From positions 57,173,292-57,237,291 of the forward strand of contig OZ010611.1 in the NCBI GenBank assembly GCA_963932145.1: 64,000 nt of DNA. Reading direction: 5' to 3'. Positions 39,472 through 51,846 of this stretch are shown here, one piece after another. Source of the DNA: Acanthosepion lycidas. Lineage: Eukaryota; Mollusca; Cephalopoda; Sepiida; Sepiidae. Position 1 is the stretch's first letter, and each line of letters starts with the position of its first letter. The notes under the pieces are model-generated. The model saw only the letters and a program-made list of their open reading frames with translations. It did no database searches and had not been told where the DNA came from. The position numbers and the translations under genes were made by a program.

Positions 39472-40670
39472 GTAGAGGCAAGGTCCCCCTCTAAATCTGG
39501 ATTGAAATTATTTTTCATTCTAATTCATAGAAATGGTGTAGCGTGCAATGGTGTCGTCTCATATAACTGTGAGTTAGTAGAAAAATTTGTGGGCACAAAA
39601 TGGGTGATCAGTGTCTTATTCTCTTCTGTTTGTGCCTTGTCTTTACCATTTTCTTCTATATTTAACATTATGTAGAGGCAAGGCCCCCCTCTAAATCTGG
39701 ATTGAAATTATTTTTCATTCCAATTCATAGAAATGGCGTAGCGGGCAATGGTGTCGTCTCATACAACTGTGAGTTAGTAGAAAAATTTGTGGGCACAAAA
39801 TGGGTGATCCGTGTCTTATTCTCTTCTGTTTGTGCCTTGTCTTTACTTTTTTCTTCTATATTTAACATTATGTAGAGGCTAGGCCCCCTTCTAAATCTGG
39901 ATTGAAATTATTTCCCATTCTAATTCATAGAAATGGAGTAGCGTGGAATGGTGTCGTCTCATACAACTGTGAGTTAGTAGAAAAATTTGTGGGCACAAAA
40001 TGGGTGATCAGTGTCTTATTCTCTTCTGTTTGTCCCTTGTCTTTAACCTTTTCTTCTATATTTAACATTATGTAGAGGCAAGGCCCCCTCTAAATCTGGA
40101 TTGAAATTATTTTTCATTCTAATTCATAGAAATGGAGTAGCGTGCAATGGTGTTGTCTCATACAACTGTGAGATAGTAGAAAAATTCGTGGGCACAAAAT
40201 GGGTGTTCAGTCGCTTAGTCTCTTCTGTTTGAGCTTTGTCTTTAGCTTTTTCTTCTATATTTAACATTATGTAGAGGCAAGGCCCCCCTCTAAATCTGGA
40301 TTGAAATTATTTTTCATTCTAATTCATAGAAATGGAGTAGCGAGCAATGGTGTCGTCTCATACAAATGTGATTTAGTAGAAAAATTTGAGGGCACAAAAT
40401 GGGTGATCAGTGTCTTATTCTCTTCTGTTTGTGCCTTGTCTTTACCATTTTCTTCTATATTTAACATTATGTAGAGGCAAGGGCCCCCTCTAAATCTGGA
40501 TTGAAATTATTTTTCATTCCAATTCATAGAAATGGCGTAGCGGGCAATGGTGTCGTCTCATACAACTGTGAGTTAGTAGAAAAATTTGTGGGCACAAAAT
40601 GGGTGATCCGTGTCTTATTCTCTTCTGTTTGTGCCTTGTCTTTACTTTTTTCTTCTATATTTAACATTAT
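39272..40670 (+). repeat. 8-mer repeat, copy 2, short by one monomer (1399 bp)
   Basis: The order is A/B hybrid, C, D, E, F, G, H. Markers in D and F sit 1399 bp from those in the first copy ('cattccaatt' 38321 region to 39720 region; the 'ttcagtcgc' unit 38801 to 40200). The lost unit is accounted for by the hybrid at the start. Confidence 0.88.
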
Positions 40671-41869
40671 GTAGAGGCTAGGACCCCCTCTAAATCTGGA
40701 TTGAAATTATTTCCCATTCTAATTCATAGAAATGGAGTAACGTGCAATGGTTTCGTCTCATACAACTGTGAATTAGTAGAAAAATTTGTGGGCAAAAAAT
40801 GGGTGATCAGTGTCTTATTCTCTTCTGTTTGTGCCTTGTCTTTACCTTTTTCTTCTATATTTAACATTATGTAGAGGCTAGGCCCCCCTCTAAATCTGGA
40901 TTGAAATTATTTCTCATTCTAATTCATAGAAATAGAGTAACGTGCAATGGTTTCGTCTCATACAACTGTGTGTTAGTATAAAAATTTGTGGGCACGAAAT
41001 TGGTGATCAGTGTCTTATTCTCTTCTGTTTGTGCCTTGTCTTTACCTTTTTCTTCTATATTTAACATTATGTAGAGGCAAGGTCCCCCTCTAAATCTGGA
41101 TTGAAATTATTTTTCATTCCAATTCATAGAAATGGCGTAGCGGGCAATGGTGTCGTCTCATACAACTGTGAGTTAGTAGAAAAATTTGTGGGCACAAAAT
41201 GGGTGATCCGTGTCTTATTCTCTTCTGTTTGTGCCTTGTCTTTACTTTTTTCTTCTATATTTAACATTATGTAGAGGCTAGGCCCCCTTCTAAATCTGGA
41301 TTGAAATTATTTCCCATTCTAATTCATAGAAATGGAGTAGCGTGGAATGGTGTCGTCTCATACAACTGTGAGTTAGTAGAAAAATTTGTGGGCACAAAAT
41401 GGGTGATCAGTGTCTTATTCTCTTCTGTTTGTCCCTTGTCTTTAACCTTTTCTTCTATATTTAACATTATGTAGAGGCAAGGCCCCCTCTAAATCTGGAT
41501 TGAAATTATTTTTCATTCTAATTCATAGAAATGGAGTAGCGTGCAATGGTGTTGTCTCATACAACTGTGAGATAGTAGAAAAATTCGTGGGCACAAAATG
41601 GGTGTTCAGTGGCTTAGTCTCTTCTGTTTGAGCTTTGTCTTTAGCTTTTTCTTCTATATTTAACATTATGTAGAGGCAAGGCCCCCCTCTAAATCTGGAT
41701 TGAAATTATTTTTCATTCTAATTCATAGAAATGGAGTAGCGAGCAATGGTGTCGTCTCATACAAATGTGATTTAGTAGAAAAATTTGAGGGCACAAAATG
41801 GGTGATCAGTGTCTTATTCTCTTCTGTTTGTGCCTTGTCTTTACCTTTTTCTTCTATATTTAACATTAT
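40671..41869 (+). repeat. 8-mer repeat, copy 3, six monomers (1199 bp)
   Basis: The order is A, B, C/D hybrid, E, F, G. After G the array continues with unrelated consensus-like units, so H is absent. The B marker 'gggcacgaaatt' at 40990 is 1599 bp from the one at 39391. The F marker at 41599 is only 1399 bp from 40200. This places the loss of one unit between B and E. Confidence 0.87.
41071..41270 (+). repeat. C/D hybrid monomer
   Basis: The unit starts like C ('aaggtcccc', t at 41083) and continues like D ('cattccaatt', c at 41120; 'ggcgtagcggg'; then D's 'gtgatccgtg'). The switch lies between 41083 and 41120. This is the same part of the monomer as the A/B exchange in copy 2, although it is a separate event. 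Confidence 0.85.
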
Positions 41870-44800
41870 GTAGAGGCAAGGCCCCCCTCTAAATCTGGAT
41901 TGAAATTATTTTTCATTCTAATTCATAGAAATGGAGTAGCGTGGAATGGTGTCGTCTCATACAACTGTGAGTTAGTAGAAAAATTTGTGGGCACAAAATG
42001 GGTGATCAGTGTCTTATTCTCTTCTGTTTGAGCCTTGTCTTTAGCTTTTACTTCTATATTTAACATTATGTACAGATCAGGCCCCCCTCTAAATCTGAAT
42101 TGAAATTATTTTTCTTTCTAATTAATATAAATGGAGTAGCATGCAATGGTGTGGTCTCATACAACTGTGAGTTAGTAGAAAAATTTGTGGGCACAAAATG
42201 GGTGATCAGTGTCTTATTCTCTTCTGTTTGTGCCTTGTCTTTAGCTTTTTCTTCTATATTTAACATTAAGTAGAGGCAAGGCCCCCCTCTAAATCTGGAT
42301 TGAAATTATTTTTCATTCTAATTCATAGAAATGGAGTAGCGTGCAATGGTGTCGTCTCATACAACTGTGAGTTAGTAGAAAAATTTGTGGGCAGAAAATT
42401 GGTGATCAGTGACTTATTCTCTTCTGTTTGTGCCTTGTCTTTAGCTTTTTCTTCTATATTTAACATTATGTAGAGGCAAGGCCCCCTCTAAATCTGGATT
42501 GAAATTATTTTTCTTTCTAATTCATAGAAATGGAGTAGCGTGCAATGGTGTCGTCTCATACAACTGTGTGTTAGTAGAAAATTTGTGGGCACAAAATGGG
42601 TGATCAGTGTCTTATTCTCTTCTGTTTGTGCCTTGTCTTTAGCTTTTTCTTCTATATTTAACATTATGTAGAGGCATGCCCCCCTCTAAATCTGGATTGA
42701 AATTATTTTTCATTCTAATTCATAGAAATGGAGTAGCGAGGAATGGTCTCGTCTCATACAACTGTGAGTTAGTAGAAAAATTTGTGGGCACAAAATGGGT
42801 GATCAGTGTCTTATTCTCTTCTGTTTGTCCCTTGTCTTTAACCTTTTCTTCTATATTTAACATTATGTAGAGGCAAGGCCCCCTCTAAATCTGGATTGAA
42901 ATTATTTTTCATTCTAATTCATAGAAATGGAGTAGCGTGCAATGGTGTCGTCTGACACAACTGTGAGTTAGTAGAAAAATTTGTTGGCACAAAATGGGTG
43001 ATCAGTGTCTTATTCTCTTCTGTTTGTGCCTTGTCTTTACCTTTTTCTTCTATATTTAACATTATGTAGAGGCAAGGCCCCCCTCTAAATCTGGATTGAA
43101 ATTATTTTTCATTCTAATTCATAGAAATGGAGTAGCGTGCAATGGTGTCGTCTCATACAACTGTGAGTTAGTAGAAAAATTTGTGGACACAAAACGGGTG
43201 ATCAGTGACTTATTCTCTTCTGTTTGAGCCTTGTCTTTAGCTTTTTCTTCTATATTTAACATTATGTACAGATCAGGACCACCTCTAAATCTGAATTAAA
43301 ATTATTTTTCTTTCTAATTAATATAAATGGAGTAGCATGCAATGGTGTCGTCTCATACAACTGTGAGTTAGTAGAAAAATTTGTCGGCACAAAATGGGTG
43401 ATCATTGACTTCTTCTCTTCTGTTTGTGCCTTGTCTTTAGCTTTTTCTTCTATATTTAACATTATGTAGAGGCAAGGCCCTCCTCTAAATCTGGATTGAA
43501 ATTATTTTTCATTCTAATTCATAGAAATGGAGTAGCGTGGAATGGTGTCGTCTCATACAACTGTGAGTTAGTAGAAAAATTTGTGGGCACAAAATGGGTG
43601 ATCAGTGTCTTATTCTCTTCTGTTTGTCCCTTGTCTTTAACCTTTTCTTCTATATTTAACATTATGTAGAGGCAAGGCCCCCTCTAAATCTGGATTGAAA
43701 TTATTTTTCATTCTAATTCATAGAAATGGAGTAGCGTGCAATAGTGTTGTCTCATACAACTGTGAGATAGTAGAAAAATTTGTGGGCACAAAATGGGTGA
43801 TCAGTGACTTAGTCTCTTCTGTTTGAGCTTTGTCTTTAGCTTTTTCTTCTATATTTAACATTATGTAGAGGCAAGGCCCCCCTCTAAATCTGGATTGGAA
43901 TTATTTTTCATTCTAATTCATAGAAATGGAGTAGCGAGCAATGGTGTCGTCTCATACAACTGTGAGTTAGTAGAAAAATTTGTGGGCACAAAATGGGTGA
44001 TCAGTGTCTTATTCTCTACTGTTTGTGCCTTGTCTTTACCTTTTTCTTCCATATTTAACATTATGTAGAGGCAAGGACCCCCTCTAAATCTGGATTGAAA
44101 TTATTTTTCATTCTAATTCATAGAAAGAGCGTAGCGTGCAATGGTGTCGTCTCATAAAACTGTGAGTTAGTAGAAAAATTTGTGGGCAGAAAATTGGTGA
44201 TCAGTGACTTATTCTCTTCTGTTTGTGCCTTGTCTTTAGCTTTTTCTTCTATATTTAACATTATATAGAGGCAAGGACCCCTCTAAATCTGGATTGAAAT
44301 TATTTTTCATTCTAATTCATAGAAATGGAGTAGCGTGCAATGGTCTCGTCTCATACAACTGTGAGTTAGTAGAAAATTTGTGGGCACAAAATGGGTGATC
44401 AGTGTCTTATTCTCTTCTGTTTGTGCCTTGTCTTTACCTTTTTCTTCTATATTTAACATTATGTAGAGGCAAGGCCCCCCTCTAAATCTGGATTGAAATT
44501 ATTTTTCATTCTAATTCATAGAAATGGAGTAGCGTGCATTGGTGTCGTCTCATAGAACTGTGAGTTAGTAGAAAAATTTGTCGGCACAAAATGGGTGATC
44601 AGTGACTTATTCTCTTCTGTTTGAGCCTTGTCTTTAGCTTTTTCTTCTATATTTAACATTATGTACAGGGCAGGCCCCCCTCTAAATCTGAATTGAAATT
44701 ATTTTTCATTCTAATTCATATAAATGGAGTAGCATGCAATGGTGTCGTCTCATACAACTGTGAGTTAGTAGAAAAATTTGTTGGCACAAAATGGGTGATC

Positions 44801-45600
44801 ATTGACTTCTTCTCTTCTGTTTGTGCCTTGTCTTTAGCTTTTTCTTCTATATTTAACATTACGTAGAGGCAAGGCCTCCCTCTAAATCTGGATTGAAATT
44901 ATTTTTCATTCTAATTCATAGAAATGGAGTAGCGTGGAATGGTGTCGTCTCATACAACTGTGAGTTAGTAGAAAAATTTGTGGGCACAAAATGGGTGATC
45001 AGTGTCTTTTTCTCTTCTGTTTGTGCCTTGTCTTTAACCTTTTCTTCTATATTTAACATTATGTAGAGGCAAGGCCCCCCTCTAAATCTGGATTGAAATT
45101 ATTTTTCATTCTAATTCATAGAAATGGAGTAGCATGCAATGGTGTCATCTCATACAACTGTGAATTAGTAGAAAAATTTGTGGTCACAAAATATTTGATC
45201 ATAGAATTATTCTCTTCTGTTTGTGCCTTGTCTTTACTTTTTCCTTCTATATTTAACATTATGTAGAGGCAAGGCCCCCCTCTAAATCTGGATTGAAATT
45301 ATTTCTCATTCTAATTCATAGAAATGGAGTAACGTGCAATGGTGTCGTCTCATACAACTGTGAGTTAGTAGAAAAATTTGTGGGCACAAAATGGGTGATC
45401 AGTGTCTTATTCTCTTCTGTTTGTGCCTTGTCTTTACATTTTTCTTCTATATTTAACATTATGTAGAGGCAAGGCCCCCCTCGAAATCTGGATTGAAATT
45501 ATTTTTCATTCTAATTCATAGAAATGGAGTAGCGTGCAATGGTGTCGTCTCATATAACTGAGTTAGTAGAAAAATTTGTGGACACAAAATGGGTGATCAG
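41870..45600 (+). repeat. Mixed monomers with recurring 'gtacag' variant
   Basis: A distinctive unit with 'atgtacag', 'ctgaatt', 'atataaatgg' and 'tagcatgc' is found at 42071, 43267 and 44664, spaced 1196 bp (six units) and 1397 bp (seven units). The first two also have 'ttctttcta' and 'aattaata'. The E/F-type units of the preceding 8-mer ('gtggaatgg', then 'gtcccttgtctttaacc') recur near 42740 and 43540, so this stretch partly derives from the same family. Confidence 0.8.
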
Positions 45601-48600
45601 TGGCTTATTCTGTTCTATTTGAGCCTTGTCTTTACCTTTTTCTTCTATATTTAACATTATGTAGAGGAATGGACCCCCTCTAAATCTGGATTGAAATTAT
45701 TTTTCATTCAAATTCATAGAAATGGAGTAGCGTGCAATGGTGTCGTCTCATAAAACTGTGAGTTAGTAGCAAAATTTGTGGGCACAAAATGAGTGATCAC
45801 TGACTTATTCTCTTCTGTTTGTGCCTTATCTTTAGCTTTTTCTTCTATATTTAACATTATGTAGAGGGAAGGGCCCCCTCTAAATCTGGATTGAAATTGT
45901 TTTTCATTCAAATTCATAGAAATGGAGTAGCGTGCAATGGTGTCGTCTCATACAACTGTGAGTTAGTAGAAAGAATTCGGGGGCACAAAATGGGTGATCA
46001 GTGGCTTAATCTCTTCTGTTTGTGCCTTGTCTTTACCTTTTTCTTCTATATTTAACATTATGTAGAGGCAAGGCCCCCCTCTAAATCTGGATTGAAATTA
46101 TTTTTCATTCTAATTCATAGAAATGGAGTAGCGTGCAATGGTGTCGTCTCATACAACTGTGAGTTAGTAGAAAAATTTGTGGGCACAAAATGTTTGATCA
46201 GTGTCTTATTCTCTTCTGTTTGTGCCTTGTCTTTACCTTTTTCTTCTATATTTAACATTATGTAGAGGCAAGGCCCCCCTCTAAATCTGGATTGAAATTA
46301 TTTTTCATTCTAATTCATAGAAAGAGCGTAGCGTGCAATGGTGTCGTCTCATACAACTGTGAGTTAGTAGAAAAATTTGTTGGCACAAAATGGGTGATCA
46401 GTGTCTTATTCTCTTCTGTTTGTGCCTTGTCTTTACCTTTTTCTTCTATATTTAATATTATGTAGAGGCAAGGCCACCCTTTAAATCTGGATTGAAATTA
46501 TTTTTCATTCTAATTCATAGAAATGGAGTAGCGTGCAATGGTGTCGTCTCATACAACTGTGTGTTAGTAGAAAAATTTGTGGGCACAAAATGGGTGATCA
46601 GTGATTATTCTCTTCTGTTTGAGACTTGTCTTTACCTTTTTCTTCTATATTTAACATTATGTAGAGGCTAGGCCCCCCTCTAAATCTGGATTGAAATTAT
46701 TTTTCATTCTAATTCATAGAAATGGAGTAGGGGGCAATGGTGTCGTCTCATACAACTGTGAGTTAGTAGAAAAATTTGTGGGCACAAAATGGGTGATCAG
46801 TGTCTTATTCTCTTCTGTTTGTGCCTTGTCTTTACATTTTTCTTCTATAATTAACATTATGTAGAGGCAAGGCCCCCCTCTAAATCTGGATTGAAATTAT
46901 TTTTCATTCTAATTCATAGAAATGGAGTAGCGTGACATGGTGTCGTCTCATATAACTGTGAGTTAGTAGAAAAATTTGTGGGCACAAAATGGGTGATCAG
47001 TGTCTTATTCTCTTCTGTTTGTGCCTTGTCTTTACCTTTTTCTTCTATATTTAACATTACGTAGAGGCAAGGCCTCCCTCTAAATCTGGATTGAAATTAT
47101 TTTTCATTCTAATTCATAGAAATGGAGTACCGTGCAATGGTGTCGTCACATACAACTGTGCGTTAGTAGAAAAATTTGTGGGCACAAAATGGGTGATCAG
47201 TGACTTATTCTGTTCTGTTTGAGCCTTGTCTTTACCTTTTTCTTCTATATTTAACATTATGTAGAGGCTAGGCCCCCCTCTAAATCTGGATTGAAATTAT
47301 TTCTCATTCTAATTCATAGAAATGGAGTAACGTGCAATGGTGTCGTCTCATACAACTGTGAGTTAGTAGAAAAATTTGTGGGCACAAAATGGGTGATCAG
47401 TGTCTTATTCTCTTCTGTTTATGCCTTGTCTTTACATTTTTCTTCTATAATTAACATTATGTAGAGGCAATGCCCCCCTCTAAATCTGGAATGAAATTAT
47501 TTTTCATTCTAATTCATAGAAATGGAGTAGCGTGCAATGGTGTCGTCTCATATAACTGAGTTAGTAGAAAAATTTGTGGACACAAAATGGGTGATCAGTG
47601 ACTTATTCTGTTCTATTTGAGCCTTGTCTTTACCTTTTTCTTCTATATTTAACATTATGTAGAGGAAAGGACCCCCTCTAAATCTGGATTGAAATTATTT
47701 TTCATTCAAATTCATAGAAATGGAGTAGCGTGCAATGGTGTCGTCTCATACAACTGTGAGTTAGTAGCCAAATTTGTGGGCACAAAATGTGTGATCACTG
47801 ACTTATTCTCTTCTGTTTGTGCCTTGTCTTTAGCTTTTTCTTCTATATTTAACATTATGTAGAGGGAAGGGCCCCCTCTAAAACTGGAGTGAAATTGTTT
47901 TTCATTCAAATTTATAGAAATGGAGTAACGTGCAATGGTGTCGTCTCATACAACTGTGAGTTAGTAGAAAAATTTGTGGGCACAAAATGGGTGATCAGTG
48001 GCTTATTCACTTCTGTTTGTGCCTTGTCTTTAGCTTTTTCTTCTATATTTAACATTACGTAGAGGCAAGGCCCCCCTCTAAATCTGGATTGAAATTATTT
48101 TTCATTCTAATTCATAGAAATGGAGTAGCGTGCAATGGTGTCGTCTCATACAACTGTGAGTTAGTAGAAAAATTTGTGGGCACAAAATGGGTGATCAGTG
48201 TCTTATTCTCTTTTGTTTGTGCCTTGTCTTTAACCTTTTCTTCTATATTTAACATTATGTAGAGGAATGGACCCCCTCTAAATCTGGATTGAAATTATTT
48301 TTCATTCTAATTCATAGAAATGGAGTAGCATGCAATGGTGTCGTCTCATACAACCGTGAATTAGTAGAAAAATTTGTGGACACAAAATATTTGATCATAG
48401 AATTATTCTCTTCTGTTTGTGCCTTGTCTTTACTTTTTCCTTCTATATTTAACATTATGTAGAGGCAAGGCCCCCCTCTAAATCTGGATTGAAATTATTT
48501 TTCATTCTAATTCATAGAAATGGAGTAGCGTGCAATGGTGTCGTCTCATACAACTGTGCGTTAGTAGAAAAATTTGTGGGCACAAAATGGGTGATCAGTG

Positions 48601-50848
48601 ACTTATTCTGTTCTGTTTGAGCCTTGTCTTTACCTTTTTCTTCTATATTTAACATTATGTAGAGGCTAGGCCCCCGTCTAAATCTGGATTGAAATTATTT
48701 CTCATTCTAATTCATAGAAATGGAGTAACGTGCAATGGTGTCGTCTCATACAACAGTGAGTTAGTAGAAAAATTTGTGGGCACAAAATGGGTGATCAGTG
48801 TCTTATTCTCTTCTGTTTGTGCCTTGTCTTTACATTTTTCTTCTATATTTAACATTATGTAGAGGCAAGCCCCCCCTCGAAATCTGGATTGAAATTATTT
48901 TTCATTCTAATTCATAGAAATGGAGTAGCGTGCAATGGTGTCGTCTCATACAACTGTGAGTTAGTAGAAAAATGTGTGGGCACAAAATGGGTGATCAGTG
49001 ACTTATTCTCTTCTGTTTGTGCCTTGTCTTTGGCTTTTTCTTATATATTTAACATTATGTAGAGGCAAGGCCCCCCTCTAAATCTGGATTGAAATTATTT
49101 TTATTCTAATTCATAGAAATGGAGTAGCGTGCAATGGTGTCGTCTCATACAACTGTGAGTTAGTAGAAAAATTTGTGGGCACAAAATGGGTGATCAGTGT
49201 CTTATTCTCTTCTGTTTGTGCCTTATCTTTAGCTTTTTCTTCTATATTTAACATTATGTAGAGGGAAGGGCCCCCTCTAAATCTGGATTGAAATTGTTTT
49301 TCATTCAAATTCATAGAAATGGAGTAGCGTGCAATGGTGTCGTCTCATACAACTGTGAGTTAGTAGAAAGAATTCGTGGGCACAAAATGGGTGATCAGTG
49401 GCTTAATCTCTTCTGTTTGTGCCTTGTCTTTACCTTTTTCTTCTATATTTAACATTATGTAGAGGCAAGGCCCCCCTCTAAATCTGGATTGAAATTATTT
49501 TTCATTCTAATTCATAGAAATGGAGTAGCGTGCAATGGTGTCGTCTCATACAACTGTGAGTTAGTAGAAAAATTTGTGGGCACAAAATGTTTGATCAGTG
49601 ACTTATTCTCTTCTGTTTGTGCCTTGTCTTTACCTTTTTCTTCTATATTTAACATTATGTAGAGGCAAGGCCCCCCTCTAAATCTGGATTGAAATTATTT
49701 TTCATTCTAATTCATAGAAATGGAGTAGCGTGCAATGGTGTCGTCTCATACAACTGTGAGTTAGTAGAAAAATTTGTGGGCACAAAATGGGTGATCAGTG
49801 ATTATTCTGTTCTGTTTGAGACTTGTCTTTACCTTTTTCTTCTATATTTAACATTATGTAGAGGCTAGGCACCCCTCTAAATCTGGATTGAAATTATTTT
49901 TCATTCTAATTCATAGAAATGGAGTAGCGGGCAATGGTGTCGTCTCATACAACTGTGAGTTAGTAGAAAAATTTGTGGGCACAAAATGGGTGATCAGTGT
50001 CTTATTCTCTTCTGTTTGTGCCTTGTCTTTACATTTTTCTTCTATAATTAACATTATGTAGAGGCAAGGCGCCCCTCTAAATCTGGATTGAAATTATTTT
50101 TCATTCTAATTCATAGAAATGGAGTAGCGTGACATGGTGTCGTCTCATATAACTGTGAGTTAGTAGAAAAATTTGTGGGCACAAAATGGGTGATCAGTGT
50201 CTTATTCTCTTCTGTTTGTGCCTTGTCTTTACCTTTTTCTTCTATATTTAACATTATGTAGAGGCATGGCCACCCTTTAAATCTGGATTGAAATTGTTTT
50301 TCATTCAAATTTATAGAAATGGAGTAGCGTGCAATGGTGTCGTCTCATACAACTGTGAGTTAGTAGAAAGAATTCGTGGGCACAAAATGGGTGATCAGTG
50401 GCTTAATCTCTTCTGTTTGTGCCTTGTCTTTACCTTTTTCTTCTATATTTAACATTATGTAGAGGCAAGGCCCGCCTCTAAATCTGGATTGAAATTATTT
50501 TTCATTCTAATTCATAGAAATGGAGTAGCGTGCATTGGTGTCGTCTCATACAACTGTGAGTTAGTAGAAAAATTTGTGGGCACAAAATGTTTGATCAGTG
50601 TCTTATTCTCTTCTGTTTGTGCCTTGTCTTTACCTTTTTCTTCTATATTTAACATTATGTAGAGGCAAGGCTCCCCTCTAAATCTGGATTGAAATTATTT
50701 TTCATTCTAATTCATAGAAAGAGCGTAGCGTGCAATGGTGTCGTCTCATACAACTGTGAGTTAGTAGAAAAATTTGTGGGCACAAAATGTTTGATCAGTG
50801 TCTTATTCTCTTCTGTTTGTGCCTTTCTTTACCTTTTTCTTCTATATT
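45601..50848 (+). repeat. Mosaic with a 3398-bp (17-monomer) offset
   Basis: 'gtagagggaagggcc' at 45861 recurs at 49259 (3398 bp), each with 'ccttatctttagc' before it, 'gtttttcattcaaa' after it, and 'gaaagaattcg' about 300 bp further on. Later landmarks ('gacttgtc' after 'gtgattattct', 'gggcaatgg', 'ctataattaac', 'gtgacatgg') continue at about 3198 bp, so one unit was lost on the way. Units of 198 bp with 'gatcagtgattattc' or 'ataactgagttag' (2-bp deletions) start to appear here. Confidence 0.75.
49749..49766 (+). other. Central dyad aact-gtg-agtt
   Basis: 'aact' and 'agtt' flank a 3-bp centre. With one unpaired a, the symmetry extends to 'tacaact' and 'agttagta'. It lies 7 bp after the second CpG in most units. 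Subfamily B has 'aacagtgagttagga', which breaks one pair on the left arm and changes the outer right arm. Confidence 0.55.
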
Positions 50849-51846
50849 TAATATTATGTAGAGGCAAGGCCACCCTTTAAATCTGGATTGAAATTATTTT
50901 TCATTCTAATTCATAGAAATGGAGTAGCGTGACATGGTGTCGTCTCATATAACTGTGAGTTAGTAGAAAAATTTGTGGGCACAAAATGGGTGATCAGTGT
51001 CTTATTCTCTTCTGTTTGTGCCTTGTCTTTACCTTTTTCTTCTATATTTAACATTATGTAGAGGCATGGCCACCCTTTAAATCTGGATTGAAATTATTTT
51101 TCATTCTAATTCATAGAAATGGAGTAGCGTGCAATGGTGTCGTCACATACAACTGTGCGTTAGTAGAAAAATTTGTGGGCACAAAATGGGTGATCAGTGA
51201 CTTATTCTGTTCTGTTTGAGCCTTGTCTTTACCTTTTTCTTCTATATTTAACATTATGTAGAGGCTAGGCCCCCCTCTAAATCTGGATTGAAATTATTTC
51301 TCATTCTAATTCATAGAAATGGAGTAACGTGCAATGGTGTCGTCTCATACAACTGTGAGTTAGTAGAAAAATTTGTGGGCACAAAATGGGTGATCAGTGT
51401 CTTATTCTCTTCTGTTTGTGCCTTGTCTTTACATTTTTCTTCTATAATTAACATTATGTAGAGGCAAGGCCCCCCTCTAAATCTGGATTGAAATTATTTT
51501 TCATTCTAATTCATAGAAATGGAGTAGCGTGCGATGGTGTCGTCTCATATAACTGAGTTAGTAGAAAAATTTGTGGACACAAAATGGGTGATCAGTGACT
51601 TATTCTGTTCTATTTGAGCCTTGTCTTTACCTTTTTCTTCTATATTTAACATTATGTAGAGGAAAGGACCCCCTCTAAATCTGGATTGAAATTGTTTTTC
51701 ATTCAAATTTATAGAAATGGAGTAGCGTGCAATGGTGTCGTCTCATACAACTGTGAGTTAGTAGCCAAATTTGTGGGCACAAAATGTGTGATCACTGACT
51801 TATTCTCTTCTGTTTGTGCCTTGTCTTTAGCTTTTTCTTCTATATT
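50849..51846 (+). repeat. 998-bp 5-mer higher-order repeat, copy 1
   Basis: Five units carry in order: 'taatatt' with 'ccaccctttaaa' and 'gacatgg'; 'gcatggcc', 'gtcacatac' and 'gtgcgttag'; 'ggctagg', 'tttctcatt' and 'aacgtgc'; 'ctataatt' and 'ataactgagttag'; 'gaaaggacc', 'attcaaattta' and 'gtagccaaatt'. Markers recur 998 bp downstream (50931/51929, 51764/52762). The period is short of 1000 because the 'ataactgag' unit lacks 2 bp. Confidence 0.88.

Noticed and set aside
49111..49314. Many - strand frames of about 65 codons with similar peptides (also 14879-15079, 31675-31875, 42066-42266, 57702-57896)
   Set aside because: These are the antisense reading of one monomer, terminated once per unit. 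Neighbouring units with a single indel lose the frame, and there is no promoter, start context or domain.
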